The position numbers were made by a program, and so were the translations under genes. This document shows positions 24,515-35,318 of a stretch of DNA of 64,000 nucleotides, piece after piece. The stretch is from the NCBI GenBank assembly GCA_907164885.2, contig OU015496.1:108571707-108635706 (forward strand), read 5' to 3'. The notes beneath the pieces were generated by a model. The model saw nothing but the letters and a program-made list of their open reading frames with translations, did no database searches and was not told where the DNA came from. Each line of letters opens with the position of its first letter. Position 1 is the first letter of the stretch. Origin of the DNA: Dolomedes plantarius. Taxonomy: Eukaryota; Arthropoda; Arachnida; Araneae; Dolomedidae.

Positions 24515-24660
24515 AGTTGTGAGAAGGTCAGAGAAAGAGAGAGTGAACGATGAAAGACAGTAAATCAGAAATTTCATGTCTCGCGGGTTTTATTGAAAGA
24601 AATAACTTTGATACTTATTCAGTCGGAAATGTTTTATATTTGTTCGGAATAAATGTAACG
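24515..24660 (-). repeat. dispersed repeat family, copy 3 (inverted)
   Basis: The minus strand reads TATAAAACATTTCCGACTGA, ATAAAACCCGCGAGACATGA and TCTCTTTCTCTGACC, matching 12092-12256 and 15844-15993. The presence on both strands shows dispersal rather than local duplication. Confidence 0.72.
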
Positions 24661-25584
24661 GATGACACTGTCCATTCGTCTTGCCTTTGAGCCACACAGT
24701 TCGATATTGGAGAATCCTAAATCTCATAGATTAAATTGTCAAGAGCACCGAATACAGATACAGATAATGTACACAAATAAGCTGCTCTGTATTCATGAGC
24801 AAGATCACAAGGTACACTTATCGGAATTTTATTTTTTTTTGGCTGATTGTAGGAAAAATAACTGAACTTTTGCCATAATGTTTCATCTCATCATTTATTC
24901 CGCTCTTCAGTGCGTAAATATTCTTTTCATTATGACATATTGTACCCGGGATACAACCCAAACGCAAGATATACCCCGAGAAATTTCCTCTGTATTTAAA
25001 AGGGCATGCCAATACAAACATAACATTCTGTAAAATACATAATAAAGACACGAATCGAACCATATATCTGTCTTTATAAAACCTATTGGATAATACTAAT
25101 GTTGAGCTTAATAATAAAGAGTCCATGTATGTCAATATAGACAAAAATTAATGTTTAGTGTTTCTAAAATTCTTATACATTTTGTAGTTTCCTAATTTTG
25201 CTTAAAAAGGGAACAACGAAAGATTTTACTATGGGCTTAAAGTGAAATTTAAATGCAGTTGTTAAGCAACTGAAAAATAAAGTTGACAATAGGCCCTCCG
25301 CAAACTGTTTATAAAGGTTAAAAAAATCAAACTTTTAATGCGCTTGTTTTAACGTTACATTGAAACAGCAATCCATTGATTTTCATACCTGAGAATTCCT
25401 GATTTTGTCTTCCAATCTCAAAAAATAAAATGAATTATTAATAGGTCGAAAACTGGCAGTTTTGAAAAAGTTAGATATCCTGCATCTGAAATAAAACAGT
25501 GGTTATTGATAGAAAAATTATATCAACGAATACATTAAGGTAACTTCAAAAATTACGCTTGTAAGGCAATATCCATAACAATTT

Positions 25585-25585
<1 letters not shown>
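24661..25585. other. no feature recognised
   Basis: AT-rich DNA with a 108-codon minus-strand frame at 24818-25144 that matches no family I know. I do not call it a gene. Confidence 0.45.

Positions 25586-25647
<62 letters not shown>
25586..25647. repeat. (AT)n microsatellite
   Basis: About 30 uninterrupted AT units. Confidence 0.97.
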
Positions 25648-25651
<4 letters not shown>

Positions 25652-25683
25652 CGTAACTCGTGATAACTAAGTAAATTGGAACT

Positions 25684-25708
25684 TAGTTTAAAGCCGGTTC
25701 TGAATGGT
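25684..25708 (-). repeat. possible SINE 3' fragment beside the microsatellite
   Basis: TAGTTTAAAGCCGGTTCTGA matches the 3' body of the SINE family seen at 36408, 48593 and 60853. The similarity then fades and no B box is found, so this is at best a truncated copy. Confidence 0.35.
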
Positions 25709-26285
25709 CTCTCCAGTGTGTTCTAGGATAACTAGTGCTCTGTTTGGCCAACATGCTGCCTCGATCGGTCTGTATGGAAATTCGAAGCGCGGGCTTCCTT
25801 TCGATACTCATGGTTGAGATGATAGAACAGGAGTCAAAGTAGCAATGCATGGTGGTGTGAAAAATACCCTCTGTGCGCAAGTGGTCAGTGTGTTAAATTT
25901 AAGAATGGGTATCACAAAATTCATTTTAACCCCATGCAAACATTATAAATTAACCTTTATTATAAAATTAAAGTAATTGGCATTTTTACCAAGAAGCTTT
26001 TGCATGCCAATATTCCTATTGATATCATCAAACCTTGCAATAAACTCAGTATGCACAAATGTGGCTCAAGAGAAAATTATGTGATTAGATAAAAAAAAAT
26101 TCTGAAAATTATTTCTTGGAAAAGGAAAATAAGGTCTGACCTTAAAAACATTTTCCTTTTCCTTTCTTTTTTTTTAAATAGAGGAACACTGAAAGAATCG
26201 TAGGAAACGTTAAAAATACAATATTTTCTAAACATGCCTGAAGAATGTTTCTCCAAATGAAGAATAATGAAAAGAGCCTTGTAAT
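25709..26285. other. no feature recognised
   Basis: No gene or repeat family is identified between the SINE-like fragment and the long fold-back element. Confidence 0.4.
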
Positions 26286-27019
26286 ACCGGGTGGTCATAA
26301 AGAAACTTTGCCGATATACGGACCTCTAGCGACCATTATCGAGATGAGATTTCAGATATAGATATTAAGAGGTATGGGATCGGGATTCTGAGAACGACAA
26401 CACAGTGACGCTCACGGTTACAGGTATAGAAACTCAAAATTTTCAAGTAGCAACGCCCATTTTTTTCCCGTCGCAAAATGCTCAGCGCATGCGATAACCC
26501 CTAAAAAGCGTTGGAAAGGTACGTGTATTACAAAAAATGGACGCGTTATGCACACAAAAAACAGCTCTGCGAACGGCCAACAGAGACACATCGGGACGCA
26601 CGGGGGAAATTTGCATATGACAGAGGCTAGAAACCAATCACAGAACGCCGTTCGCCAGATATTCAGCGTAGAAAACCAATAAAAAGCTCTATCATCGTGT
26701 TTTTGTTAGCTATTCCCAGAGCTGTTTTTTTTGTGCTTGCATAACGCGTCCGTTTTTTGAGATACACGTACCGTTCCAACTCTTTTTAGGGTTTTGGCAT
26801 GCGGTGAGCATTTTGCGATGGGAAAAAGTGGGCTTTGCTATTTGAAACTTTCGAGTTTCTATACCTATAACCGTAACCTTGAGCATCACTGTGTTGCCGT
26901 TCTCAGAATTCCGAGCTCATACATCTCAATAACTATATCTGAAATCTCATATCGATCGGTTGAACGGAACAGCCGCTAGAGGTCCATATATCGGGAAAGT
27001 TTCTCTATGACCACCCGGT
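26286..27019. mobile_element. 734-bp fold-back element with ~300-bp inverted arms
   Basis: The left end ACCGGGTGGTCATAAAGAAA is the inverse of the right end TTTCTCTATGACCACCCGGT. Pairing continues inward through CGGACCTCTAGCG, GAGATTTCAGATATAG, AGCGTTGGAAAGGTACGTGT and GGACGCGTTATG to about 26580 and 26715 on the two sides. No transposase frame is present. A target duplication is not evident. This is a long-TIR, non-autonomous DNA element. Confidence 0.85.
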
Positions 27020-27020
27020 C

Positions 27021-27050
27021 TGTGTGTGTGTGTGTATATATATACACACA
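27021..27050. repeat. (TG)n(TA)n(CA)n microsatellite
   Basis: A short compound dinucleotide tract joins the fold-back element and the Tigger-like element. Confidence 0.9.
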
Positions 27051-27960
27051 CAGTCGAACCCCATTATAGAGAACCTGGTATATAACGAACTTCCGGATAT
27101 AACGAATGAAAATTTTGGTCCCGCCGCTTTCCTATTGTATTTAATGCTAACTTGTCCTTTTATAGCAAACCTCCGAAATCTTGAGAATCGGCTATAGCAA
27201 ACATTTTTTTTTCAGTCGCCAATTGAATTTTTTTAATTTTTAAACTTTTTAAGAATTTTGAAGATACAACGAATGTTTAAGAAGCAAAGAATATTGAAGA
27301 ATATGATGAAGATTTACCTATCGCGATGTGGATAGAAAAGCACAAAATTTCATCATTCTCAGATTGTGGCATGCAATTGTTCGAAACACGTGATGATGAA
27401 GTCATTACATGTGAAAATCTGATTTATGAAGATATTGTGGAAGAAATTAAAATGAATCATTCTGAAATCGAAGATTCTGCTTCTGATGAAGAGGATCATA
27501 TAAATGACGAAATCTCCACCATCTCAGATGCTACAGCAGCGATGAGGGAATTAATAAGTTTTTGTCAACACAAACAGTGAAAGAAAGAGTGTTGGAGTCA
27601 GTTGATGTATTGGGCAAATAAATTTATAAAATGTTTTTCAAATCGGGATCATGTCATCAGAAAATCACCGATTATTTCTGTATCAAAACAGTGAGAAACT
27701 AATAAAGATAAAATCAATTTATTTCCATTTGTATTCATTTTTTAGTTAATTAGTATTGTGTCAGTTCAATGTAATCGATTTTAGTCAATTCAATTCATTA
27801 ATGATCATTAATAGATTTTATCATTCTTTCAATACATATTTATTGAAAATACATAGCAACTAATGAGTTATACATTTTGTGAACTCTAACATTTTTCTTA
27901 ATGGTTCGGATATAGCGAACAAAACAACTGGTCCTTTGAAGTTCGTTATAATGGGGTTCG
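27051..27960 (+). mobile_element. Tigger/pogo-like transposon, internally deleted
   Basis: The left terminus CGAACCCCATTATAGAGAAC and the sub-terminal motif TATATAACGAACTTC mirror the right terminus, whose inverse reads CGAACCCCATTATAACGAAC. Repeated ATATARCGAAC motifs lie inside both ends. The 910-bp length is too short for a full Tigger (about 2-2.5 kb), and only the C-terminal part of a transposase remains. Both ends abut dinucleotide repeats, which hides the TA duplication. Confidence 0.75.
27326..27580 (+). pseudogene. C-terminal fragment of a Tigger-like transposase
   Basis: The 84-codon frame lies inside the Tigger-like element. It holds an acidic segment (IEDSASDEEDHINDEIS) followed by a short helix (AAMRELISFCQ), the usual C-terminal layout of Tigger/pogo transposases after the DDE domain. 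The CENP-B-like DNA-binding domain and the catalytic domain are absent, so it cannot move DNA. The apparent start Met is internal. Confidence 0.65.
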
Positions 27961-27966
27961 TATGTG

Positions 27967-28034
<68 letters not shown>
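27961..28034. repeat. (TA)n microsatellite
   Basis: About 35 TA units directly abut the right end of the Tigger-like element. Two ~60-codon Ile-Tyr frames across it are artefacts. Confidence 0.96.
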
Positions 28035-28041
<7 letters not shown>

Positions 28042-28239
28042 CCAAAAATTAAAACAGTTTAAAGGGATAAGATTATGAATGTTAATTGTTGACAAGTTCA
28101 TATTTATCCCTTTACGAACAAAACATAAATATAGCAAAATTTATCTTGTTTAACAATGTTGTTTCTGATAATAAGGAAAAGAAATTCTCCGTATCAGTAG
28201 CACGCATTGCTCCCTGGGAGCTATCAGGCACCACCGCAC

Positions 28240-28345
28240 ATTGCTCCCCAGTCGGTCATGTACACCATAAGGTCAGTCACGCCCCGTCCTTAAGTGGACC
28301 AATAAATGCCCTCAAGAGATTTCTTAAATGTATTTTGGAAAAATC
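28240..28345 (+). repeat. short dispersed repeat, copy A
   Basis: TGCTCCCCAGTCGG, then CAGTCACGCC, CAATAAATGCCCTCA and TTAAATGTATTTT recur as a diverged series at 39118-39220 (GCTCCCCAGTCGG, CCGTCACGC, AATGTCCCTCA, TTAAAATATTTT). It is an ancient repeat of unknown class. The 113-codon frame crossing it shows no family. Confidence 0.5.
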
Positions 28346-28666
28346 TTTTACCCGTGACTTTTCTGCAGATACGATAGGCGTTTTACTCTGGAACTTCAGT
28401 TATGAAGCATTATTATTGGTATTTTGAGTATTATTGGTAAAAACAAAAGAGTAGAAATGAAACTGCAAATAAGAGACAATTTACATTTTTAAAAGTGTGA
28501 TTACTGGGAATTATGTGAATAATTTCCCCCTTTTTATTGAAAAATTTGCACAAAAGTGATCACTATCTAAATTGAAGAAATTTACGTATTTCGTTATCAA
28601 GTATAATTCAGAAAAGATTTGTAATTTGAAATATAATTGAGTAGAAATGATTGAAAAAAATATTTA
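28346..28666. other. no feature recognised
   Basis: AT-rich DNA before the inverted terminus at 28667. Nothing is supported. Confidence 0.45.
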
Positions 28667-29373
28667 CACACAGAGAAAAAAAAATCGGTCAGTCGCCGGA
28701 ATAAGTGGGTTCTGCAACCCACTTCGTGTAGGTTATTGTGAGACGTGAGTTAAACAAACCACTACCCGTGTTTTTGGACGCGGATGTAAGTAAGTTAAAA
28801 TACTACTGAGTTATTGTTACTGGGTTATCGAAACAAGTGTGTTAAATAACGCACATGTCGTAAGTCTTTTATAGTGAGTTTATTGAATTGGAGAACCATA
28901 TTCAGGTATTAAAACGTAAATATTATGCAACTTGAAAGGTTGAAATGGAGTTCATTTGGAATGAAAATTTTTAGCATTACTTAAAATTTTATCCACTATA
29001 TTTTATTGGAAAAGAAATTAATTTTTGGTATACAATGTCTTAATTTTTTAACGAGAATAACAAAAATTCTTCTATTGTATTCCAAATCAATTTTTTTGTT
29101 TATAATTTTTAGTTCTCAAGATAGAAAATTTTACCTTTGAGTAGAGATATTTTCATTTAATAATAGAGAAATATTTAAATCCCAGCTTTAAAAAAAAAAA
29201 AAAAAAATTTAAAAAATTTAAATAAAAAAAAATAATGTCATAAAAGCACAAAGCAATTATATGTTCCAAAGAAATTTTGTATCAAGAGTAACATTTTTTT
29301 AAAGAAAAGATACTAATGTTCTTGAGTGTATGTTATTAATTTGGTATGTCTCGATCTGTGTGCACACTTACAG

Positions 29374-29402
29374 GTCCAAAGATAAAAGACTTGGATTTGC
29401 AG
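29374..29402 (+). CDS. possible 29-bp internal exon
   Basis: A polypyrimidine-poor but standard acceptor (CACTTACAG) precedes GTCCAAAGATAAAAGACTTG, and the exon ends GATTTGCAG before GTTTGC, a weak donor. Read to end on a codon boundary it encodes PKIKDLDLQ. Joined to the piece at 29766 or to that at 32174, the frame stays open to a stop. Microexons are common in animal genes, but a 29-base match can arise by chance. No family is recognised. Confidence 0.25.
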
Positions 29403-29765
29403 GTTTGCGTTTTCATATTTTGCTCCTTAATTTTCGAATGGTTTGCTTAATAGCTTACGATTTGCCCTCGTTGAAACAAATACTATTGATATTAATAGTT
29501 AAAAATAAATGAAGTCACACTTATTATGGGACACTACTTATTAAAAATCATGTAAAATTTATTAGTATAGAATAAATATCCATTGCACAGCTACCAAAGT
29601 TATATTTACTTACTTTCACACACATACTCAGTATTTTTACACTACAGCCTTTGCGATACTGAAACTGATTATGGTAAAGAAATGAATGTTTTACAAAAAA
29701 ATATTGTTTCTCAATACGTTTTTTTCTTTTTTTGTGTGACACGTTGTTTTTATTTTTATTTTCAG

Positions 29766-29840
29766 ACTAAAAATCTAGCAACTAATAGCGTCGCACACCA
29801 AAATAATTCGACGTTTGTGGTTAATAACAGTCTAAAATGA
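29766..29840 (+). CDS. possible terminal exon of an unknown gene
   Basis: A pyrimidine-rich acceptor (TTTTATTTTTATTTTCAG) precedes 24 codons, TKNLATNSVAHQ then NNSTFVVNNSLK, and a TGA. The composition, rich in Asn, Ser and Thr, looks coding and is unlike the surrounding AT-rich DNA. It is in phase with the microexon at 29374. I do not recognise the protein. It would be one of several alternative C-termini or an isolated chance frame. Confidence 0.3.
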   Translation, partial: TKNLATNSVAHQNNSTFVVNNSLK

Positions 29841-30221
29841 TTTCTCGGGTTTTTTTTAATCTGCATTTTACAACTCTGATAATAATTAGTTTATCAGCTC
29901 GTACAGTTAGAAAATCGTGATTATATCTTAAGTTGTTATACTATCACTTGAGTCCGTTCTAAAAGAATCATTAAACATCCCAAATTCATGGGAAAAAATA
30001 TTTTACACTGCAGGGTTCGGCCTATGGATTGTAGTTCTCATTATACTTCCTAAAGCTCCTGAACTGAAAAGTATTTCACATCTGCTCGCCAAAGTCCTGA
30101 CAGGAAATGGTCATTTCCCGTTCGGTATTTTTTTTTCCCGCCCCGCACGTGTTTTTAATTGTAGCAACATAACATACTACAGCTTATAGTGTGCCAGGAT
30201 TTTTGAGTACATAGTTTTCAG

Positions 30222-30285
30222 GACAAAGCCTTACCAGGATGCCGACGGATGATTCAACTGGCCATTTCTTTACTTAGTTTCTAAG
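30222..30285 (+). other. possible non-coding or alternative exon, 64 bp
   Basis: It is bounded by TAGTTTTCAG and a strong donor AAG|GTGAGC. All three frames contain a stop, so it cannot be an internal coding exon; it could be untranslated or a poison exon. An upstream open stretch from about 30015 (reads FGLWIVVLIILPKAPELKS) follows another CAG but lacks a good donor. Both are speculative. Confidence 0.2.
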
Positions 30286-31548
30286 GTGAGCACAGTTTTG
30301 ATATTTAAAACTTTTACTAATGAAACCATCTATATCAATGAGTCTAACCTTATTTGGTATATCTTCTTTCAATTTAATTGTTATTTGTGACAGTAGAAAT
30401 AAAAACTTAAGTTCTCATGCTTACTGTATGTAAATATATATATAATTAGTATGTTTTATCTATCGATAGTTTATCTAGTGTTACAAGTGTTTTACTTCCG
30501 TAATTATCTTTGGCAGTTTAAAATGACTGTACATCCTAGATGTTCATTTCGATTCTCACAATCTTGTTAGAATTTGTGCTCTTCTTACATGCATATAGTC
30601 GTATTTTACATTTATTTCTTGTATTTTTATTTTTATTTAATTAATTGCATAGCATGCTATTGATCAGATATCAATCATTTAAGTTGTTAAAAGTAGTGAA
30701 AAGATAGTACATATCTAAAGTTCCCAAAAGTAATTCAGGGTAATTTTACTGTATTTGATCTGAAAATGTTGTAAATTTAGAGATTACTTTTTTGAGGTTG
30801 CATTAATAATTTTATTTTTGGTACGAAATGAGAGGTTTTCCTTCAATTCTCTTGTTTCAGTTCTCTTGTTCAGTTCTCTTGTTTATCTTGTTTCAGTTGA
30901 AATATATTCTGGTAGCATATATTTTTTTAAAATTTCGTTTGCTGTAATTAGTATGAATGTCTGATAAAGAGGTTAAAAGTTCATGAATTTTAATCTGGAG
31001 ATATCTATGGCATACTATTTGTATTTTTCAAAATTTGGCAGCATTTGAAAGAAGGTAGGGAGAAATATAAAGTAGTTTCTTAATGGTCTGAAAAGATATG
31101 GTCCTGCATTCTTAAAAGAATCAAAAAAATACAAATCTTACCATGAGTTTATTAGGATTTCTGACTATTGGGAATATTAATGTGTTAAACAAGGTCCCTT
31201 TTTTGTTTGAAAAAAAATGTGAATACAGGTTAAGAATAAAATTTATATCATTTTCATTTAAGACATAATTTAATATTTGTTAAAAACTTAACTTTTTACT
31301 TTTCCTAAGAAAGTTTGCATGTGTAAATGCCTTAAGCACTTAATCATCCTTTTTTAATTAATTTTTAAATACTTAATCATAAGTATTGGATAAATGTGAA
31401 CATGTATAAAATGTTGCTAAATAGCAATTAGTTTTTAAGATTAATCAAAGCATTTTTTTCCTGTTAATTTAGGCACTTAGTCTAGAATCAATTAAGCAAA
31501 TTTCTTCATCACAAATGAATTTTTTAAAGTCTTGCTGTCTATTTTCAG

Positions 31549-31619
31549 ATATTAAAATCAAAGGAGCTCCTTTTGACCTGCCTGAGATTCTAATAACTGT
31601 TAACCAAAGAGGATCTTGA
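31549..31619 (+). CDS. possible terminal exon of an unknown gene
   Basis: It follows the acceptor TGTCTATTTTCAG. The only open frame uses two bases to finish a codon, then reads IKIKGAPFDLPEILITVNQR with Gly-Ser and TGA. The balanced composition looks like real protein. It needs a preceding exon ending in phase 1, which I did not find, so it cannot follow the 29374 microexon directly. Family unknown. Confidence 0.3.
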
Positions 31620-32173
31620 AATGGTAACAATGAGGATCTTTTATTTAAAATTATTTTTTGCTGCATTTGAAACATATGCTGAAGTAACTGTATTTTGCAT
31701 TTTTTTCTAATACAAATTCATGCATTAAAATAAGTTTCTTTAATATCAATAATTCTAAACTTTAGACAATACATATTTTGAAATAAATGTATTAGTTGTA
31801 ACTGTATGAGATTCATCCTTAAAATAATGATAGTAATAACACAGATATTAAGATTTATCTGAAGAGGGTAGTAGTCTCTTAATATAGCAAAAACTTTCCT
31901 GCAACATGGAGAATCAGTTCTCTGTGCTGCAACTGCAGTTAAAATTTTGTTATGGAAAGGTAATGACAAAAGGCAATTTCTTGCTGGGTGCTATTTCAAA
32001 GTTTAAAATCCTAATGTGTCGATTTTTTAAATATTGCAGTAAAAATTGAGCCAAACAATATCCATTAATGTTTAACCTATTAGTGAGCACTTCAAAAGTG
32101 TAATTACATGAAAATTAAAATCAACTTTGATACTGAAATGCATAACATTTATGAATTTTTATTTATATTTCAG

Positions 32174-32400
32174 GTGAATAATCCTCCATTGCAGCCAAAA
32201 TAATGCTACAGTCAACATAACTGAACAAAACTAAATCTTTACAGCCCAAGATTTAGGATATGATTTATATTAATTCACCCTTTGATTTGAAATGCATTGG
32301 TTAATGTTGATATTCTAATGATGTAAAATTGAACCTAGGGTATTTACACAGAAAAATTTGTATATTTATTTGTAAATAAAGTTTCTCTGTATTTGTAATT
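32174..32400 (+). CDS. possible last coding exon and 3' UTR
   Basis: The acceptor TTTATATTTCAG precedes nine codons VNNPPLQPK and a TAA (32201-32203). About 170 bases on is the canonical poly-A signal AATAAA (32375-32380), followed by a T/G-rich stretch near 32394-32420 that suits a cleavage site. The phase fits joining to the microexon at 29374. This is the best candidate for the 3' end of a plus-strand gene. Only a transcript could confirm it. Confidence 0.32.
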
Positions 32401-33792
32401 TTGTTTGCTGGTATGTTTTTTTATTTAAATGTGAGTTCGCATGCTTTTTCATTAAAGTGTTCAATTGAAGTCAACTGATTTAGCAGGAATTGTGAATGCA
32501 TTATGCATGAATTATTTAATTTCTTTGTAGAAAAGTATATTTATAACAAATATATTAGTACTTTATAAAATTTTCGTACCATGAGATGTTTTGTTTAGAG
32601 CAACTGGGTAAGTATATTAACATATAATTAAGAAGTTTACAAACCATGTAAGTATTAATCGAGCATTTGGTCGAATATACCTTTAAAAAAGCTTGTGTGT
32701 TAGAAAATGATTATCTATATTTCCTCAGAATCTTAAATGTTACAATTTGATATATTGTAATTGTTTCTAAATTAGTTGTGTGGGGATCATGGTATAACAA
32801 TTACAAATATATATTATTAAATCAATGTGATTAATATTTTGTTTCAGTTTTAAATAAAATTATCTTGTGAATATCTTTTTTGAGTTAAAGCTAAGATCTG
32901 AAACTTTCTTGATAAAATATTTGTATCTCAGTTTAAGGAAACTAAAAGTTGTAAAGGAAAACGTTTTGACCTACAAAATTTTAAGGTTCTATACATTATA
33001 ATATTCATAAGTTTCCTGTAAATTTTATTTTACTGGTATATAGAAGCACCCAACTAAATCTCAGCTTATTTTTTTTTTTTTTTTTTGTTTTATTTGGAGC
33101 TTCTTTTTCTTCTCAGTTACTCCTGTGAATGAAACTGATTTACAAAAAAATAATGGATGCTTGATTAACATTTTAAATATCTGATATCCTTATAACTTTT
33201 AGGCAGCCTTTCATCACTTATGATATAAGTTTGCAAGATTTTATAACAATTATTTAGCTTGTTTTTATGAGACTTTAAAAAAATACTTTTAAACTTTAAA
33301 AAAATCCTTAAATTTTAATACAAATTATATTCCAAATATGGGTGTATAGTGCAGTTTTTTTTCTCCCACGAGAAAGTATGTGAGGGAATAGAAATAATAA
33401 ATACACAAAACAATGAATAATGAATTACTAGCATAAAATCTCTTAATTTAAAGACGGGATGGGAATAGGCAACATTTCGAGTACTATAGCGTAAACTCAT
33501 TTACTTAAAAGAACTCATTAGTTCTGGGTTTTATAACCCAAAATATAGTGAGATATTGAACTCTAAAGAGGAGTTTATCTACTCATGTTGGTGTGTTTTT
33601 TCGACACACTTTAAAGTGAGTCGTATAACCCATTTTAGTGGGTTGGTGGCAGGTAAATCAACCCGCTTAGGATCTGGGTTCTAGAACCCACTTTCCCACA
33701 TGGGTTGTACGACTCACCAAAAGCGAGTTCCACTGTGCAGTGGATTTGAACTCGGAGAAGTGGGTTCAAAGAACAACTTTTTTTTCTGTGTG

Positions 33793-34189
33793 CAGAAATC
33801 ATAAAAGTAACTATTATGAAAACAGTTTGAAGCATTTATACATATTAATTTAGATTCAACAGTGTTTGTCGATGTCAATTTTTAACAGAATACAAAAGTT
33901 ACGCAATTCTGTAACTTTTAGCAGTTATTTAATCTTGTAATAATACCAGTAAAATGAAGTCTGAAACAACGCAGTTAGTATATCACGCTTGTTTTGGAGG
34001 AATTTTTTTTCTAATTGTCACTGGCCAGAGATCACCTGGTGTGACTAGCTTAAAAGATAACTTTAGTACATTAACATTGAAAAGAAAATACGTTTCATAT
34101 GGTTAGGTCAAGTTACATTGGTTCGGTGCATTACAGTCTTCTCTTAAGCTCAAGAACTAAAGTGGCTATATCTTGCAGTTTAAAGCTAT
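33793..34189. other. no feature recognised
   Basis: Unfeatured AT-rich DNA after the palindrome-rich terminus. Confidence 0.45.
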
Positions 34190-34300
34190 CCCGAAGGTCT
34201 GCAAACGCCATCGCCTTCTACAATATTCGGACCAGCAAACCAAGTTTTCGTAAGCTAGCTCCCTAACCATTCGGCTCTAGTCTGTCCAAATGCGTCTATG
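34190..34300 (-). mobile_element. degraded tRNA-derived SINE head
   Basis: The minus strand carries an A-box-like GAGCCGAATGGTTAGGGAGC and, about 35 bases on, TTGGTTTGCTGGTCCGAATA, which resembles a mutated B box. The body and tail are not clear. Confidence 0.5.
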
Positions 34301-34687
34301 AAAGCTGACAATACTCAAAGGAACAATATAAAATTTTGAACGAAAGTCATACCAATTTCTGATGATCCAAAGATGAAATGTCCATTTATTTCAATAAAAT
34401 GGCCTAGAACTTTTGCTCCCAATTCCATTCTCATGCCTCAGCGTGTGACGTGGTTCCACTAACGACAGAGACGAGAGTTTACAGTGGGATATTCTGGTAG
34501 ATTTTTAACTGTCAGTTATGGAAATATTTCGCGCTTTTGCTCACTTCAGTAAATTAGACAAGTCAATGACACAATCATCCTTGAGGTTACGTGGGAGAAA
34601 TATTTGGGCTGGTGCTTAAGTTGCAGTCACGATGGTCATATTTTGCTACCTTATGCAAAATACCTTAAATAGTTCAAAGTAACTATA
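34301..34687. other. no feature recognised
   Basis: No gene or repeat is identified. Confidence 0.45.
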
Positions 34688-35318
34688 CAATGGTACCTCG
34701 ACTTACGAGTTTTTAGAGATAAGAGCATTCTCTCGGCAGATGTTTTGCTTTGAGTTAAGAGCTACATTTCGGGTTACGAGCAAGCTTCAGATACCCCACC
34801 GCTAGTTTGCGCAGCGAATGCCATGTTACGTGCTCATCAAGTGAGAACACGAGAAGCATATAATATTTACAACCTTTATGTACAATTATACAATTGTATA
34901 CATATTATTCTAAGACTACTATCCAGTCTTAAACCGAGAGATAACACTCAACAATTATCACCCGGGGCTCTGCCCTCAACGAATAAGATTTAATTATTTA
35001 GTTCAGCCTTTCTCCTCCTCTTCCATCAGCATCTTCAAATCTGATCTGCAAGGTAAATGCTGTAAATTACCCTTAATAAAACAAGTTTATTGCAGTACAT
35101 TCTATTGTATTATGTTTTTATACAATGTTCATAATTTATAAGCACATTTTTCTTATTTAAAAACATGTAACAAACAATTGCGGTATTTTGGGAGAGCCCG
35201 GAACAAATTAATGGCATTTTCATTCATTTCAATGGGGAAAAATGATTCGAGATACGAGTATTTCGAGTTACAAGTTTAATTCGTTCCATGACGGAGCTCG
35301 TAAGTCGAGGCACCACTG
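34688..35318. mobile_element. Tigger/mariner-type MITE, 631 bp
   Basis: The left end CAATGGTACCTCGACTTACG and the inverse of the right end, CAGTGGTGCCTCGACTTACG, match at 18 of 20 positions. Sub-terminal parts also pair: GGGTTACGAGCAAGC near 34771 relates to the inverse of GATACGAGTATTTCGAG near 35251. A TA precedes the left end, but the right flank reads GATTA, so the duplication is uncertain. There is no transposase. Confidence 0.8.

Larger units (their letters stand above)
28667..33792. mobile_element. possible 5.1-kb element with inverted palindrome-rich termini
   Basis: The left boundary CACACAGAGAAAAAAAA and the right boundary are inverted (TTTTTTTTCTGTGTG at 33778-33792). Each boundary is followed inward by 180-270 bp dense in short palindromes, such as GTGGGTTCTGCAACCCAC near 28706, and TGGGTTCTAGAACCCA and TGGGTTTTATAACCCA in the right arm. 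No target duplication is clear and no transposase is visible. The alternative is two separate insertions of one repeat in opposite orientation. The interior holds splice-bounded coding-like pieces. Confidence 0.45.

Noticed and set aside
24818..25144. 108-codon minus-strand frame
   Set aside because: No recognisable domain, codon bias or splice signals.
28667..33792. Polinton/Maverick element
   Set aside because: It is too short, with no polymerase, integrase or capsid frames, and the ends do not start with AG.
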